Below, piece by piece: positions 1-9,388 of a stretch of 64,000 nucleotides of DNA; the stretch's first letter is position 1; each line of letters opens with the position of its first letter. The DNA comes from Bacillus paramycoides (lineage in GTDB: Bacteria; Bacillota; Bacilli; Bacillales; Bacillaceae_G), in the NCBI RefSeq assembly GCF_001884235.1, contig NZ_MAOI01000066.1:1-64000 (forward strand). The letters are read 5' to 3'. The position numbers and the translations under genes were made by a program. The notes beneath the pieces were generated by a model that made no database searches, had not been told where the DNA came from, and saw only the letters and a program-made list of their open reading frames with translations.

Positions 1-973
1 GGAAAATGTAGGAAACATAGTATCACCGCAAGTGAAGAAAGAAAATGTAGGAAGTATAGTATCGCCGCAAGTGAAGAAAGAAAATGTAGGAAATATAGTA
101 TCACCGCAAGTGAAGAAAGAAAATGTAGGAAACATAGTATTACCAAACGTATCAAAGGAAAATGTTGTTATTCCGCAAGTAATACCGCCAAATATTCAAG
201 TGCCAAATATAATGCCGATGCTGGATAACAATCAACCACCAAACATAATGCCGATAATGGATAACAACCAAATGCCAAACATAATGCCAATAGCGGATAA
301 CAATCAAATGCCAAACATAATGCCGATAATGGATAATAATCAAATGCCAAACATAATGCCGATAATGGATAATAATCAAATGCCAAACATAATGCCGATA
401 ATGGATAACAATCAAATGCCAAACATAATGCCGATAATGGATAACAACCAAATGCCAAACATAATGCCAATAATGGATAACAATCAAATGCCAAACATAA
501 TGCCGATAATGGATAACAACCAAATGCCGAACATGATGCCAATAATGGATAACAATCAAATGCCGAATATGATGCCAATAATGGATAACAATCAAATGCC
601 GAATATGATGCCAAATCAAATGCCAATGATGCCGCCATATCCGCATTATCAACAACAAAACCCATACTATAATATGCCATATCAACAAGGTGCACAGGTA
701 TCACCACAATATACTTCTATGCCAAATCCGAATATGATGCCAATGGATAATAATATGCCACCACTCGTGCAAGGTGAGGAAGATTGTGGATGCGGAGGAG
801 AAAGTCGGTTATATAGTCCGCAACCAGGTGGACCACAATACGCCAATCCTTTATATTATCAACCGACTCAGCCTGCATATGCACCACAGCCGGGAACGAT
901 GTATTATCAGCCGGATCCACCAAATGTATTTGGAGAACCAGTTTCAGAAGAAGAGGACGAAGAGGAAGTTTAA
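1..973 (+). CDS. safA: SafA, spore coat/cortex morphogenetic protein (3' part, 5' end outside window)
   Basis: The reading frame is open from base 2 to the TAA at 971-973, so the start and the LysM domain expected at the N terminus of SafA lie upstream of the window. An internal GTG at 32 sits inside a repeat and is not a credible start. What is visible is low-complexity: four 13-residue ENVGNIVSPQVKK-type units, eleven 12-residue MPNIMPIMDNNQ-type units, then a Pro/Tyr/Gln/Met-rich stretch, a CGCGG cysteine-glycine motif and an acidic tail ending EEEDEEEV. SafA directs inner coat assembly at the cortex-coat interface in Bacillus. The identification rests on composition and on the next genes (coxA-like, then bofC, ruvA), which match B. 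subtilis order. A differently named coat protein with similar repeats cannot be excluded from the C terminus alone. Confidence 0.8.
   Translation, partial: ENVGNIVSPQVKKENVGSIVSPQVKKENVGNIVSPQVKKENVGNIVLPNVSKENVVIPQVIPPNIQVPNIMPMLDNNQPPNIMPIMDNNQMPNIMPIADNNQMPNIMPIMDNNQMPNIMPIMDNNQMPNIMPIMDNNQMPNIMPIMDNNQMPNIMPIMDNNQMPNIMPIMDNNQMPNMMPIMDNNQMPNMMPIMDNNQMPNMMPNQMPMMPPYPHYQQQNPYYNMPYQQGAQVSPQYTSMPNPNMMPMDNNMPPLVQGEEDCGCGGESRLYSPQPGGPQYANPLYYQPTQPAYAPQPGTMYYQPDPPNVFGEPVSEEEDEEEV
2..157 (+). repeat. 39-bp tandem repeat in safA, four units
   Basis: Four consecutive 39-bp units start at 2, 41, 80 and 119, each encoding a variant of ENVGNIVSPQVKK. The last unit has drifted to NIVLPNVSK. The array probably continues upstream of the window because its first unit is already complete at base 2. 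Confidence 0.9.
200..595 (+). repeat. 36-bp tandem repeat in safA, eleven units
   Basis: Eleven in-frame 36-bp units encode (M/V/P)PN(I/M)MPI(M)DNNQ. The six central units are identical in protein sequence and differ only by silent changes such as aac/aat. Edge units carry replacements (VPN start, PPN start, IAD, NMM). This pattern is expected from recent unequal recombination or slippage, with older copies at the edges, so the copy number should vary between strains. Confidence 0.93.
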
Positions 974-975
974 AA

Positions 976-1003
976 AAGGTGGGATTATTCCCGCCTTTTT
1001 TGT
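976..1003 (+). terminator. Rho-independent terminator of safA
   Basis: Perfect hairpin AAAGGTGGGA / TCCCGCCTTT (one G-T pair) with loop TTAT, followed by a T-run, three bases after the safA stop codon. Confidence 0.9.
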
Positions 1004-1153
1004 ATTTGTGGTAGTTAAGAAAACGTGAGATTTACATCAAGTGCTAGAAAATTCCTAGTGAAATATTAACAGTGTAAAAAACCTCTCTGTTACTCATCAT
1101 AAGAGGGAGCTTTTCGAAAAGAGAAGTGCATTCTAACAAGGGGGGTTTTTGTA

Positions 1154-1828
1154 TTGAATACGAAAGTTAAAATTATTGCTGCTTCTTTGTTAGTTACCAG
1201 TGCGTTAGCTGCATGTGGTACACCTAAAGAGAAAACTGCGATGGACGGGCGTAATTATAATTACGAGCGTACATCTTATAATGATACACATCCAAATCGT
1301 ACTAATGTAACGCGTAACGATCGTTATACAGATTATGTAACATACCGAAATGGAAACAGAGCAACAGACAATGTGTATGATTATCGTAACGGTACTGGAT
1401 ATAATTATTACCGTGATGTAAATTACAATGGACAAATTGCTAATCCGCACCCAACACGTAATATTACAATGAACAATTCATACATTAACAATGATGGTAA
1501 AACTGCAGAAAAAATTACGAATCGTGTGAAACGTATGAATAACGTAGATCGAGTTTCTACAGTTGTATATGGAAACGATGTAGCGATTGCGGTAAAACCA
1601 CGTAATACAGCGACAGATGAAACAGCGATGGCAAACGAAATTCGTCAAGCTGTTGCGAGTGAAGCTGGAAATAGAAACGTGTACGTCTCTGTAAGAAACG
1701 ACATGTTTACTCGTGTTGATGCAATGAGTACGCGTCTACGTAATGGTACAGTTACAAACGATTTTAATCGTGACATAACAAATATGTTCCGAGACATTCG
1801 TTACGGTTTAACTGGTACAGTACGATAA
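1154..1828 (+). CDS. coxA: YhcN/YlaJ-type sporulation lipoprotein, CoxA-like
   Basis: Translation from TTG at 1154 gives 224 residues, with AAGGGGGG ending about 8 bases upstream; this start places the signal peptide correctly. The N terminus has a short Lys-containing start, a hydrophobic core and a lipobox LAAC with Cys21, so it should be a lipoprotein. The mature part is very rich in Asn, Tyr, Thr and Arg. Its C-terminal half (about 112-224) has the alternating pattern of the YhcN/YlaJ spore lipoprotein family, with a conserved-looking AEKITNRVKRMNNVDRVSTV segment. In B. subtilis the gene after safA is coxA (yrbB), a spore cortex protein, so position supports the name. Strong terminators on both sides suggest it is transcribed alone, probably in sporulation (inference). 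Confidence 0.8.
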   Translation: MNTKVKIIAASLLVTSALAACGTPKEKTAMDGRNYNYERTSYNDTHPNRTNVTRNDRYTDYVTYRNGNRATDNVYDYRNGTGYNYYRDVNYNGQIANPHPTRNITMNNSYINNDGKTAEKITNRVKRMNNVDRVSTVVYGNDVAIAVKPRNTATDETAMANEIRQAVASEAGNRNVYVSVRNDMFTRVDAMSTRLRNGTVTNDFNRDITNMFRDIRYGLTGTVR

Positions 1829-1829
1829 C

Positions 1830-1863
1830 AATAAAGAGGAAGGGGAATCCCTTCCTCTTTATT
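1830..1863. terminator. Bidirectional terminator between coxA-like gene and convergent membrane gene
   Basis: Near-perfect inverted repeat AATAAAGAGGAAGGG / CCCTTCCTCTTTATT. T-runs are present on both strands, and the 3' arm overlaps the stop codon of the minus-strand gene. Confidence 0.88.
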
Positions 1864-2293
1864 CATCTTTGTCTTGTAAACGACGTTTTTTAATAAGATA
1901 ACTAACGGAATAAGAAGTTAAAAAGCATACGAAGAGGATACTACCTGTAAGGATAGCTTCAAACAGAGGTCTCTCTGGACTGAAAATGATATAAATAATA
2001 GCCATAATAATCCCTACAATAAGGGAGCGTAGGACAAGTTTGTAATAAGGAGTTAACTTTATTTCCTTTTCGCTTTCTTCTACATCGATTGAAATACTTA
2101 ATTGTAAATAGCTAAGTAAAATACTTGTAAGAATAAATAATAACCATAATGGAGATTTCGTAATTTGATCCATTCCTTCAGTGAATCCGATATAGCCTAA
2201 AATTCCGATTATACCAATTGATTGAAAGAGAAAGGCAATACGTATGTTTTTTAATGTTTGAAGAATGAGACGTTCATCTTTAATTTTTTTCAA
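1859..2293 (-). CDS. Four-helix membrane protein, function unknown
   Basis: 144 residues from ATG at 2293. After a charged N terminus (MKKIKDERLILQTLKNIR) come four hydrophobic segments at about 19-36, 48-68, 86-106 and 112-134. The second and third are separated by an acidic, Lys-rich loop (VEESEKEIKL), and the C terminus is basic (KKRRLQDKDE). No catalytic or binding motif is recognisable and I do not recognise the family. It faces the coxA-like gene and shares its terminator. A plausible AGGGGCTGAATGC-type ribosome-binding region lies upstream. It reads as a real gene with normal Bacillus codon use. Confidence 0.72.
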   Translation of the reverse strand: MKKIKDERLILQTLKNIRIAFLFQSIGIIGILGYIGFTEGMDQITKSPLWLLFILTSILLSYLQLSISIDVEESEKEIKLTPYYKLVLRSLIVGIIMAIIYIIFSPERPLFEAILTGSILFVCFLTSYSVSYLIKKRRLQDKDE

Positions 2294-2415
2294 AGCATTC
2301 AGCCCCTGTTTATATTTATAGTATTAATTGTAACATATATATTGCATTAATCAATTTATAATTTACATAAACTTTATTTAGGTAAAAAAGGAAATGAAAT
2401 ATTTTTATAAACATG

Positions 2416-2444
2416 TTGCGTTCCTATCTTATTAATGTTATATT
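2416..2444 (+). promoter_or_regulatory. Putative sigma-A promoter of the small RNA
   Basis: -35 TTGCGT (2416-2421), 17-bp spacer, -10 TATATT (2439-2444). The -10 is good and the -35 matches only TTG. It is placed exactly upstream of the structured block that begins about 2451. Confidence 0.5.
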
Positions 2445-2450
2445 AGCAAA

Positions 2451-2566
2451 GCGATGAGCTAATTTACGTAAGACGAGAGATATGCTTAAGTGCTAAACAC
2501 GCGAATGTGGTCGCCTGGTCTCTCGCCGTAAACGCATCAAGACGCCTGCTATGCAGGCGTCTTTCA
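2451..2566 (+). ncRNA. Candidate structured small RNA
   Basis: No convincing ORF exists here. The sequence folds on itself: TTTACG (2463-2468) pairs with CGTAAA further down. Inside it CGAGAGA pairs with TCTCTCG, enclosing a loop of about 37 nt that can itself form GCGA/TCGC. The block ends with a perfect GC-rich terminator hairpin AGACGCCTGC / GCAGGCGTCT (2540-2562) followed by a modest T-run. With the promoter above this gives a transcript of about 115 nt. I could not match it to 6S, scRNA, tmRNA, CsfG or a known riboswitch from memory. It could also be the leader of an ORF that has been lost. Confidence 0.55.
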
Positions 2567-2580
2567 TATTTTATAAAGAT

Positions 2581-2616
2581 AAAGTGAAGTTTAGAGAAAT
2601 CTAAACTTCACTTTTT
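2581..2616 (+). terminator. Second terminator hairpin downstream of the small RNA
   Basis: AAAGTGAAGTTTAGA pairs perfectly with TCTAAACTTCACTTT around a GAAA loop, followed by a T-run (2613-2618). On the minus strand it also has a T-run, so it may stop transcription in both directions. Confidence 0.8.
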
Positions 2617-2960
2617 TGTTGGTTTTAATGACGAAATATTCGGAATGTATTTACGAATATTCTCAAAAGAATTAATATGTAGTGGTAATTTTGGGTACAA
2701 CGTTTTTTTCTTTATGGGACTTCACTATACTTCTACTATGAATGGCTCACTTATCATTGCTACAATACAATCCAATAAAGATAAAAAACTACTTTCGCAT
2801 AATCACTGCGATTCTAAATAGGGGGAAATAGTGTAAAGGTGTACAAAAAATTGAATTCTATAATTCTTAATAGGGGTATTCTATGAATTAGGGATAAAAC
2901 CCCCATTTCCGGAAAAACTACAAATGAAAGTATGATTTTGCCTAGAAGAGGTGAACGGAA
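2617..2960. other. AT-rich intergenic region before bofC
   Basis: No convincing gene is visible. A 27-codon frame beginning ATGAATGGCTCA near 2739 lacks a ribosome-binding site. The segment just upstream of bofC (about 2884-2945) presumably holds its forespore promoter, since bofC is sigma-G dependent in B. subtilis, but I could not place a confident -35/-10 pair. Confidence 0.6.
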
Positions 2961-3470
2961 ATGAAATGGATACTGATTGCAGTGCAAGCTTTCGTTATGG
3001 TGTTTTGTTTAGTTTATGAAACGAGTGTGAGGGCGGAAGGGCCAGTACCAGAAGTAAAAGAAAAAGAACCTCAAGTTACAATTTTATTAGAGCGTATGTA
3101 TGTTGATGGAGAAGTAAGTGAGGAAATATTTACGGAAAAAGTAGTGAATTTGGAGCAGTTTTTGCAGCAATATAAAGAGTGGCAACTTGTTGATCGTGAT
3201 GATGTACAAATCGTATTACAAAAGAAAATTGATGATATTTCACCTTTATTGAAAACAAGTGGTTATTTTGGTGTTTCAGAGGAAGGAATATTACAAATTT
3301 TTAAAGGGGTACCGAAAAGTGATAACGCGATTCACTCATTTTTTCAAATTGATATGAAAAAGCTTGAAAGTTATGAGCGTGCGAAATTAAAACGTGGCAT
3401 TCGTATAAAATCAAAAGAAGGTTTTGTGAAGACCATTGAAAAAATGAAGCAGTATGCAGTGAGAAAGTAA
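2961..3470 (+). CDS. bofC: BofC, forespore regulator of the sigma-K checkpoint
   Basis: 169 residues, the length of B. subtilis BofC (about 170). A cleavable signal peptide (MKWILIAVQAFVMVFCLVYE...VRA) should export it to the space between forespore and mother cell. The rest shows the family pattern: an N-terminal domain with TILLERMYVDGEVSEE and a C-terminal domain with YFGVSEEGILQIFKG and HSFFQIDMKKLES. BofC inhibits the SpoIVB serine peptidase and so delays pro-sigma-K processing. The start has AGAGGTGAACGGAA upstream. It lies before ruvA as in B. subtilis, but here a siderophore-binding gene is inserted between them. A terminator follows at once, so it is probably monocistronic. Confidence 0.93.
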   Translation: MKWILIAVQAFVMVFCLVYETSVRAEGPVPEVKEKEPQVTILLERMYVDGEVSEEIFTEKVVNLEQFLQQYKEWQLVDRDDVQIVLQKKIDDISPLLKTSGYFGVSEEGILQIFKGVPKSDNAIHSFFQIDMKKLESYERAKLKRGIRIKSKEGFVKTIEKMKQYAVRK

Positions 3471-3503
3471 GAAAAGCAGCTCTGGTGCGAGCTGCTTTTC
3501 TTA
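3471..3503. terminator. Bidirectional terminator between bofC and the siderophore-binding gene
   Basis: Perfect stem GAAAAGCAGCTC / GAGCTGCTTTTC with loop TGGTGC, T-rich on both strands, placed between the two convergent stop codons. Confidence 0.9.
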
Positions 3504-4445
3504 TTTATTTTTATCTAAAATTTGTTTAGCAATTTCATCAATTAGCATATCTTTTCCGATTGGATTAAATGCTTTCGTATTGAAGACTTCATTCGATACT
3601 TCGTATACGTGATTATTTTTCACTGCTTTATTATCTTTCCAAACTGCACTGTTTTTATAGTCTTCATACACTTTATCAGCTTCGCCGCCGAAGTTTACAA
3701 TGAACATTTGATCAGGCTGGAATGCAACGAGACCTTCTAGTGATACTTGTGCCATCGTTTGTTTTAAGTCTGTACCTTTTGTTGCTGGAAGTTTTAAGTC
3801 GTTAAAGATGATGTCACCATATCCGAAGCTACCGTATACACGGAAGTTTTGTGGTGTTACTGCAACGAACATAAAGTTTTCGTCTTTTGTTTTTTCTTTA
3901 ATTTTTTTAGATAAAGAGTCTGCTTTTTTATCGTAGTCTGTAATCCATTTATCAGCTTTTTTTTCTTCGTCAAATAGTTTACCTACTTCTTTAAACTTAC
4001 CGCGCCAGTCTTCTAGATTTGTTTCTAGAACAACTGTTGGTGCCACCTTTTCTAGTTGATCATAAATTTTCAATTGACGATTGTTTAAAATAATTAAGTC
4101 TGGTTTTAAAGCAGTAACAGCTTCTAAATCAACTTTAGGTGCCCAATACCAGCCAACAGCTTTTACTCCGTCTAGCTTTTCTGTTAAATGATTTTGGATT
4201 TTATCTTTATATGTATTTGCTGTACCAACAGGTTTATGTCCAAGAAGTAACAATTCTTCTGTTGATCCAGATAAGTCAACAATTCTTTTTGGATTTACTG
4301 GAATTGTCGCTTCTCCTTTAGCATGTTTGACAACTTTTGTTTTCGGTTGTTCTTTCGCTTTTGACTCATCTTTTTGAGAAGAGCAGCCAACGATAGAAAG
4401 AACAACTAACATGATAGTAAATAAAATAAATAGCCTTTTTTTCAT
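3501..4445 (-). CDS. Iron-siderophore ABC transporter substrate-binding lipoprotein
   Basis: 314 residues. The signal peptide ends in a lipobox SIVGC (Cys21), followed by a Lys/Glu linker and a type III periplasmic-binding fold (about 45-312). The pattern is VNPKRIVDLSGSTEELLLLG near the N-terminal lobe, LKPDLIIL, a long backbone helix, and FQPDQMFIVNFG in the second lobe. It resembles FeuA/YfiY/FatB-type ferric-siderophore binders. The ligand cannot be told from sequence. No permease or ATPase is adjacent, so it must share components encoded elsewhere or act as an orphan receptor. A strong promoter with an overlapping Fur box lies upstream (4472-4524), so it should be iron-repressed. Confidence 0.9.
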   Translation of the reverse strand: MKKRLFILFTIMLVVLSIVGCSSQKDESKAKEQPKTKVVKHAKGEATIPVNPKRIVDLSGSTEELLLLGHKPVGTANTYKDKIQNHLTEKLDGVKAVGWYWAPKVDLEAVTALKPDLIILNNRQLKIYDQLEKVAPTVVLETNLEDWRGKFKEVGKLFDEEKKADKWITDYDKKADSLSKKIKEKTKDENFMFVAVTPQNFRVYGSFGYGDIIFNDLKLPATKGTDLKQTMAQVSLEGLVAFQPDQMFIVNFGGEADKVYEDYKNSAVWKDNKAVKNNHVYEVSNEVFNTKAFNPIGKDMLIDEIAKQILDKNK

Positions 4446-4471
4446 CCTGATGTAACCCCTTTAATTAATAT

Positions 4472-4524
4472 TGATAATCATTATCGACTATTGTATAGTA
4501 ATGTTCTTTCTGTATTTATGTCAA
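4472..4524 (-). promoter_or_regulatory. Sigma-A promoter with Fur box for the siderophore-binding gene
   Basis: On the minus strand: -35 TTGACA (4524-4519), 18-bp spacer, -10 TACTAT (4500-4495). Directly downstream is TGATAATCATTATCG on the plus strand at 4472-4486, one base away from the Fur consensus TGATAATNATTATCA. Fur bound here would cover the transcription start. Confidence 0.88.
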
Positions 4525-4634
4525 TAGAAAAAAATGGAAATTTTAAACAGAGAACATTTGTTGGGGTAGCCTCGCTTTTCTATTGTTAAATATGTTAAAA
4601 TGGAATACATGATTTGAGAGGGAGAGATCGTATT

Positions 4635-5252
4635 TTGTTTGAATATGTTACAGGTTACGTGGAGTATGTAGGACCGGAATATGTCGTAATTGATCATAAT
4701 GGAATTGGTTATCAAATTTTCACACCAAATCCATATGTCTTTCAAAGAAGTAAGCAAGAAATTCGTGTCTATACATATCATTATGTGAGAGAAGATATTA
4801 TGGCACTTTACGGATTTAAAACACGTGAAGAGCGTTTATTATTTACAAAATTGTTAGGTGTATCAGGCATTGGACCGAAAGGCGCTCTTGCAATTTTAGC
4901 TTCTGGTCAAACAGGACAGGTCGTTCAAGCAATTGAACATGAAGATGAGAAGTTTTTAGTGAAATTCCCAGGTGTCGGAAAGAAAACAGCGCGCCAAATG
5001 ATTTTAGATTTAAAAGGGAAATTAGCAGATGTTGTACCAGATGCGTTTGTTGATTTGTTCTCAGATGTCGAAAGTTTTGATGAGAAGAAAGGTTCATCAG
5101 TTGAACTTGATGAAGCGCTGGAAGCACTGCGTGCACTCGGTTATGCAGAACGAGAAGTTTCTCGCGTTGTACCAGAACTATTAAAAGAATCACTAACGAC
5201 GGATCAATATATTAAAAAGGCACTTAGTCTTTTACTAAATGGTAAGAGGTGA
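4635..5252 (+). CDS. ruvA: RuvA, Holliday junction branch-migration complex DNA-binding subunit
   Basis: I start it at TTG 4635 (205 residues, the family length), preceded at good distance by GAGGGAGAG. The longer reading from 4614 would add seven residues without a ribosome-binding site. Domain I is the OB fold (about 1-63). Domain II has two helix-hairpin-helix motifs, [13 protein letters not shown] (73-85) and [13 protein letters not shown] (109-121), that hold the DNA backbone. Domain III (about 155-205) contacts RuvB. RuvA tetramers hold four-way junctions while RuvB drives migration. It overlaps ruvB slightly in the leader region and is the first gene of the ruvA-ruvB-DUF2905-queA-tgt-yajC run. 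Confidence 0.97.
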   Translation: MFEYVTGYVEYVGPEYVVIDHNGIGYQIFTPNPYVFQRSKQEIRVYTYHYVREDIMALYGFKTREERLLFTKLLGVSGIGPKGALAILASGQTGQVVQAIEHEDEKFLVKFPGVGKKTARQMILDLKGKLADVVPDAFVDLFSDVESFDEKKGSSVELDEALEALRALGYAEREVSRVVPELLKESLTTDQYIKKALSLLLNGKR

Positions 5253-5257
5253 GTATA

Positions 5258-6259
5258 ATGGACGAACGTCTCCTTTCAGGGGAATCTGTATATGAAGATG
5301 CAGATTTAGAATATTCATTACGGCCACAGACGCTCCGTCAGTATATTGGCCAAGATAAAGCGAAACATAATTTAGAAGTTTTTATTGAAGCGGCGAAAAT
5401 GCGTGAAGAAACGTTAGATCACGTACTTTTATATGGACCACCTGGACTTGGTAAAACGACGCTTGCGAATATTATTGCCAATGAAATGGGTGTTAACATT
5501 CGAACAACGTCAGGTCCCGCAATTGAAAGACCAGGAGATTTAGCGGCTGTATTAACAGCACTTCAGCCTGGGGATGTATTATTTATTGATGAAATTCATC
5601 GTTTGCATAGATCTATTGAAGAAGTGTTATACCCAGCGATGGAAGACTTTTGCCTTGATATCGTTATTGGGAAAGGACCGTCAGCTCGATCTGTACGTCT
5701 AGACTTACCCCCATTTACACTAGTTGGGGCAACGACGCGTGCAGGTGCATTATCAGCACCACTTCGTGACCGTTTCGGTGTACTTTCACGATTAGAGTAT
5801 TATACAGTAGATCAGCTTTCTGCGATTGTAGAACGCACAGCAGAAGTATTTGAAGTGGAGATTGATTCGTTGGCAGCACTAGAAATTGCAAGACGTGCCC
5901 GTGGCACACCTCGTATTGCGAATCGTCTATTACGACGTGTACGTGACTTCGCGCAAGTTCGCAGTGACGGAACGATTGCGATGGAAATTACACAAATGGC
6001 GTTAGAGCTATTACAAGTAGATAAATTAGGACTTGATCATATTGACCATAAATTACTGCTTGGTATTATTGAAAAGTTCCGTGGTGGTCCAGTTGGGTTA
6101 GAAACAGTTTCGGCAACGATTGGAGAAGAATCTCATACGATTGAAGATGTGTATGAGCCGTATTTATTACAAATTGGTTTTTTACAACGAACGCCAAGAG
6201 GCCGAATCGTAACTCCACTCGCATATGAACATTTCGGAATGGAGATGCCAAAGGTATGA
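5258..6259 (+). CDS. ruvB: RuvB, Holliday junction branch-migration ATPase
   Basis: 333 residues from ATG 5258, chosen over the GTG at 5249 because AAGAGGTGAG sits 7 bases before the ATG and known RuvB proteins begin MDERL. Walker A is GPPGLGKTT (60-68), Walker B is FIDEIH (109-114) and sensor 1 is GATTRAG (157-163). The C-terminal winged helix ends in [19 protein letters not shown], the DNA-binding signature. It is a hexameric AAA+ motor that pulls DNA through the RuvA-junction complex during recombinational repair. Its stop codon overlaps the start of the next gene (ATGA), which indicates translational coupling. Confidence 0.98.
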   Translation: MDERLLSGESVYEDADLEYSLRPQTLRQYIGQDKAKHNLEVFIEAAKMREETLDHVLLYGPPGLGKTTLANIIANEMGVNIRTTSGPAIERPGDLAAVLTALQPGDVLFIDEIHRLHRSIEEVLYPAMEDFCLDIVIGKGPSARSVRLDLPPFTLVGATTRAGALSAPLRDRFGVLSRLEYYTVDQLSAIVERTAEVFEVEIDSLAALEIARRARGTPRIANRLLRRVRDFAQVRSDGTIAMEITQMALELLQVDKLGLDHIDHKLLLGIIEKFRGGPVGLETVSATIGEESHTIEDVYEPYLLQIGFLQRTPRGRIVTPLAYEHFGMEMPKV

Positions 6260-6456
6260 CGGAGATGCCAAAGCTGCTTATTACAGCTGGTATTTTACTC
6301 ATTGTTGTTGGTCTAGCTTGGAAGTTTATTGGAAGGCTTCCAGGCGATATTTTTGTGAAAAAAGGAAACGTTATCTTTTATTTTCCTATCATTACATGTA
6401 TTGTGTTAAGTATTGTATTATCTTTTGTTATGTATATAATAAATCGATTCAAATAA
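6256..6456 (+). CDS. DUF2905 small membrane protein
   Basis: 66 residues, start codon overlapping the ruvB stop in ATGA. Two transmembrane segments (about 7-25 and 42-61) flank the short conserved motif [13 protein letters not shown], which marks the DUF2905 family. Function is unknown. Its conserved place between ruvB and queA, with coupling to ruvB, suggests constant co-expression with the repair and tRNA genes but does not show a shared role. Confidence 0.88.
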   Translation: MTEMPKLLITAGILLIVVGLAWKFIGRLPGDIFVKKGNVIFYFPIITCIVLSIVLSFVMYIINRFK

Positions 6457-6475
6457 GAAATAGGTGGATATAGTT

Positions 6476-7528
6476 ATGGATATTAATCTGTTTGATTTTC
6501 ATTTACCAGAAGAGCTTATTGCACAAATCCCGCTTGAAGAGCGTGAAACATCAAGATTGATGGTGTTAGACCGTGAAACAGGGGATATTGAGCATAAACA
6601 TTTTACGGACATTCTTTCTTACTTACATGAGGGGGATTGCTTAGTTTTAAATGAAACGAAAGTTATGCCTGCTCGCTTGCACGGTGTGAAAGAAGATACA
6701 GGTGCACATATCGAAGTGCTTCTTTTAAAACAAGAGGAAGGCGATAAGTGGGAAACACTTGTCAAGCCAGCGAAGCGTGTAAAAGAAGGTACTGTAATCT
6801 CTTTTGGTGAAGGAAAGTTAAAAGCAACTTGCACAGGAACTGCAGATCAAGGTGGGCGTCAACTTGAGTTTTCATATGACGGCATCTTTTATGAAATTTT
6901 AGACGAACTTGGAGAAATGCCACTTCCTCCGTATATTAAAGAGACGTTGGAAGATCGCGATCGTTATCAAACGGTATATGCGAAGGAAATTGGTTCAGCA
7001 GCAGCACCGACAGCTGGACTTCACTTTACAGAAGAGTTACTCGAGAAATTGAAGCAAAAAGGCGTTCAATTAGCATTTATTACGCTCCATGTAGGACTTG
7101 GAACATTTAGACCAGTTTCTGCAGATACTATTGAAGAGCATCATATGCATGCAGAGTATTATCATATGTCTGAAGAGACAGCTGCGTTATTAAACCGTGT
7201 GAAAGAGAATGGTGGACGTATTATTACAGTAGGTACGACATCAACTCGTACATTAGAAACGATTGCGACAGATCATGATGGTAAGCTTTGTGCCGCTTCT
7301 GGATGGACAGATATTTTTATGTACCCAGGATATGAATTTAAAGCAATTGATGGTTTAATTACAAACTTCCATTTGCCGAAATCAACATTAATTATGCTTG
7401 TAAGTGCATTTGCAAATAGAGATAATGTACTTCATGCATATAATGAAGCAGTAAAAGAAAAATATCGTTTCTTTAGCTTTGGTGATGCGATGTTCGTTGC
7501 ATCTCACGCTAAAATGAGAAACAAATAA
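6476..7528 (+). CDS. queA: QueA, S-adenosylmethionine:tRNA ribosyltransferase-isomerase
   Basis: 350 residues from ATG 6476. An upstream in-frame GTG at 6464 lies inside the ribosome-binding sequence AGGTGG and is rejected. QueA transfers and isomerises the ribose of SAM onto preQ1 in tRNA, giving epoxyqueuosine. Family motifs are visible: [18 protein letters not shown] at the N terminus, [32 protein letters not shown] and THVG-type [13 protein letters not shown]. It is followed by tgt (gap of 12 bases), which inserts preQ1, so the two successive queuosine steps are encoded together. Confidence 0.98.
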   Translation: MDINLFDFHLPEELIAQIPLEERETSRLMVLDRETGDIEHKHFTDILSYLHEGDCLVLNETKVMPARLHGVKEDTGAHIEVLLLKQEEGDKWETLVKPAKRVKEGTVISFGEGKLKATCTGTADQGGRQLEFSYDGIFYEILDELGEMPLPPYIKETLEDRDRYQTVYAKEIGSAAAPTAGLHFTEELLEKLKQKGVQLAFITLHVGLGTFRPVSADTIEEHHMHAEYYHMSEETAALLNRVKENGGRIITVGTTSTRTLETIATDHDGKLCAASGWTDIFMYPGYEFKAIDGLITNFHLPKSTLIMLVSAFANRDNVLHAYNEAVKEKYRFFSFGDAMFVASHAKMRNK

Positions 7529-7537
7529 AAGGAGTAA

Positions 7538-8680
<1,143 letters not shown>

Positions 8681-8707
8681 TACATAATTTAAAAGGAGGA
8701 ACAAAAG

Positions 8708-8968
8708 ATGAATCCAGGTATGATGAATATCATTATGATTGTTGCGATGTTTGCGATTTTCTATTTCTTATTAATTCGCCCGCAGCAAAAGCGTCAAAAA
8801 GCAGTAGCTCAAATGCAAAATGAAATCAAAAAAGGTGATGCTATCGTAACAATTGGTGGCTTACATGGTACAATTGAATCAGTAGATGAAACTAAAATTG
8901 TTGTTAAATCTGGTGGTTCACACTTAACTTTCGATCGTAATGCGATTCGTGAAGTTGTGAAAAACTAA
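8708..8968 (+). CDS. yajC: YajC, Sec translocase accessory subunit
   Basis: 86 residues: one N-terminal transmembrane helix (about 5-23), then RPQQKRQKAVAQMQ and a small soluble domain with KKGDAIVTIGGLHGTI. This is the YajC signature. YajC associates with SecDF near SecYEG in the cytoplasmic membrane. secDF is encoded 3.6 kb downstream. AAAGGAGGA lies before the start. It is the last gene of the ruv-queA-tgt run and is followed by a strong terminator. Confidence 0.96.
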   Translation: MNPGMMNIIMIVAMFAIFYFLLIRPQQKRQKAVAQMQNEIKKGDAIVTIGGLHGTIESVDETKIVVKSGGSHLTFDRNAIREVVKN

Positions 8969-8975
8969 TGATGAA

Positions 8976-9006
8976 GGCCCTGCATGAAATGTGCAGGGCC
9001 TTTTTT
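8976..9006. terminator. Terminator of the ruvA-yajC transcription unit
   Basis: Stem GGCCCTGCA / TGCAGGGCC, loop TGAAATG, followed by TTTTTT. It converges on the minus-strand gene whose stop codon lies at 9005. Confidence 0.93.
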
Positions 9007-9388
9007 AATTATTTTGTTTTGACATATTTACACCGAAAATACCTCCGAGTGTACTCGCACCCATTAATGCCAATTGGTAGAGTAACTGTGAGTTCGATAA
9101 AGTTTGAGAGAAGCCTAAATAGTTAACGAGAAAGACGAGAAGAGTGAATGTGAGTCCTGTTGTGAGGCCGACTAACCATCCTTTTCCTTTTGCCTTTTTA
9201 CCAGCTACAAATCCGGATATGAGAGTAGATAGAAGAGCTAGTATAAAAATGGTAACCGCTAATGTCTCTTCGCCAATATTAGTGAATTTTAATAAAAGAG
9301 CCATAATCATACTTGTAATAGATGCGAGGATTAATAGGGTGATAATACCAAAGCCAATTGCAGTTGATAATTTTTTCGTTCCATCCAT
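9005..9388 (-). CDS. TIGR04086-family four-helix membrane protein (YrzE-like)
   Basis: 127 residues from ATG 9388, preceded by AAAGGGGGAATGC. Four transmembrane helices (about 9-33, 42-62, 70-89, 101-122) are separated by short loops. A Lys/Gly-rich loop AGKKAKGKGW follows helix 2, and the protein ends in NMSKQNN. The pattern and the place next to yajC match YrzE of B. subtilis. Function is unknown. Confidence 0.75.
   Translation of the reverse strand: MDGTKKLSTAIGFGIITLLILASITSMIMALLLKFTNIGEETLAVTIFILALLSTLISGFVAGKKAKGKGWLVGLTTGLTFTLLVFLVNYLGFSQTLSNSQLLYQLALMGASTLGGIFGVNMSKQNN

Noticed and set aside
200-595. Regular 36-bp repeats that could suggest a CRISPR array
   Set aside because: Repeats are directly contiguous, in frame and without unique spacers; no cas genes are near.
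152-707. Two long minus-strand open frames (about 178 residues) opposite safA
   Set aside because: They are mirror images of the 36-bp repeat, highly repetitive, with no ribosome-binding site.
2739-2825. Possible 27-codon ORF beginning ATGAATGGCTCA
   Set aside because: No ribosome-binding site and unusual composition.
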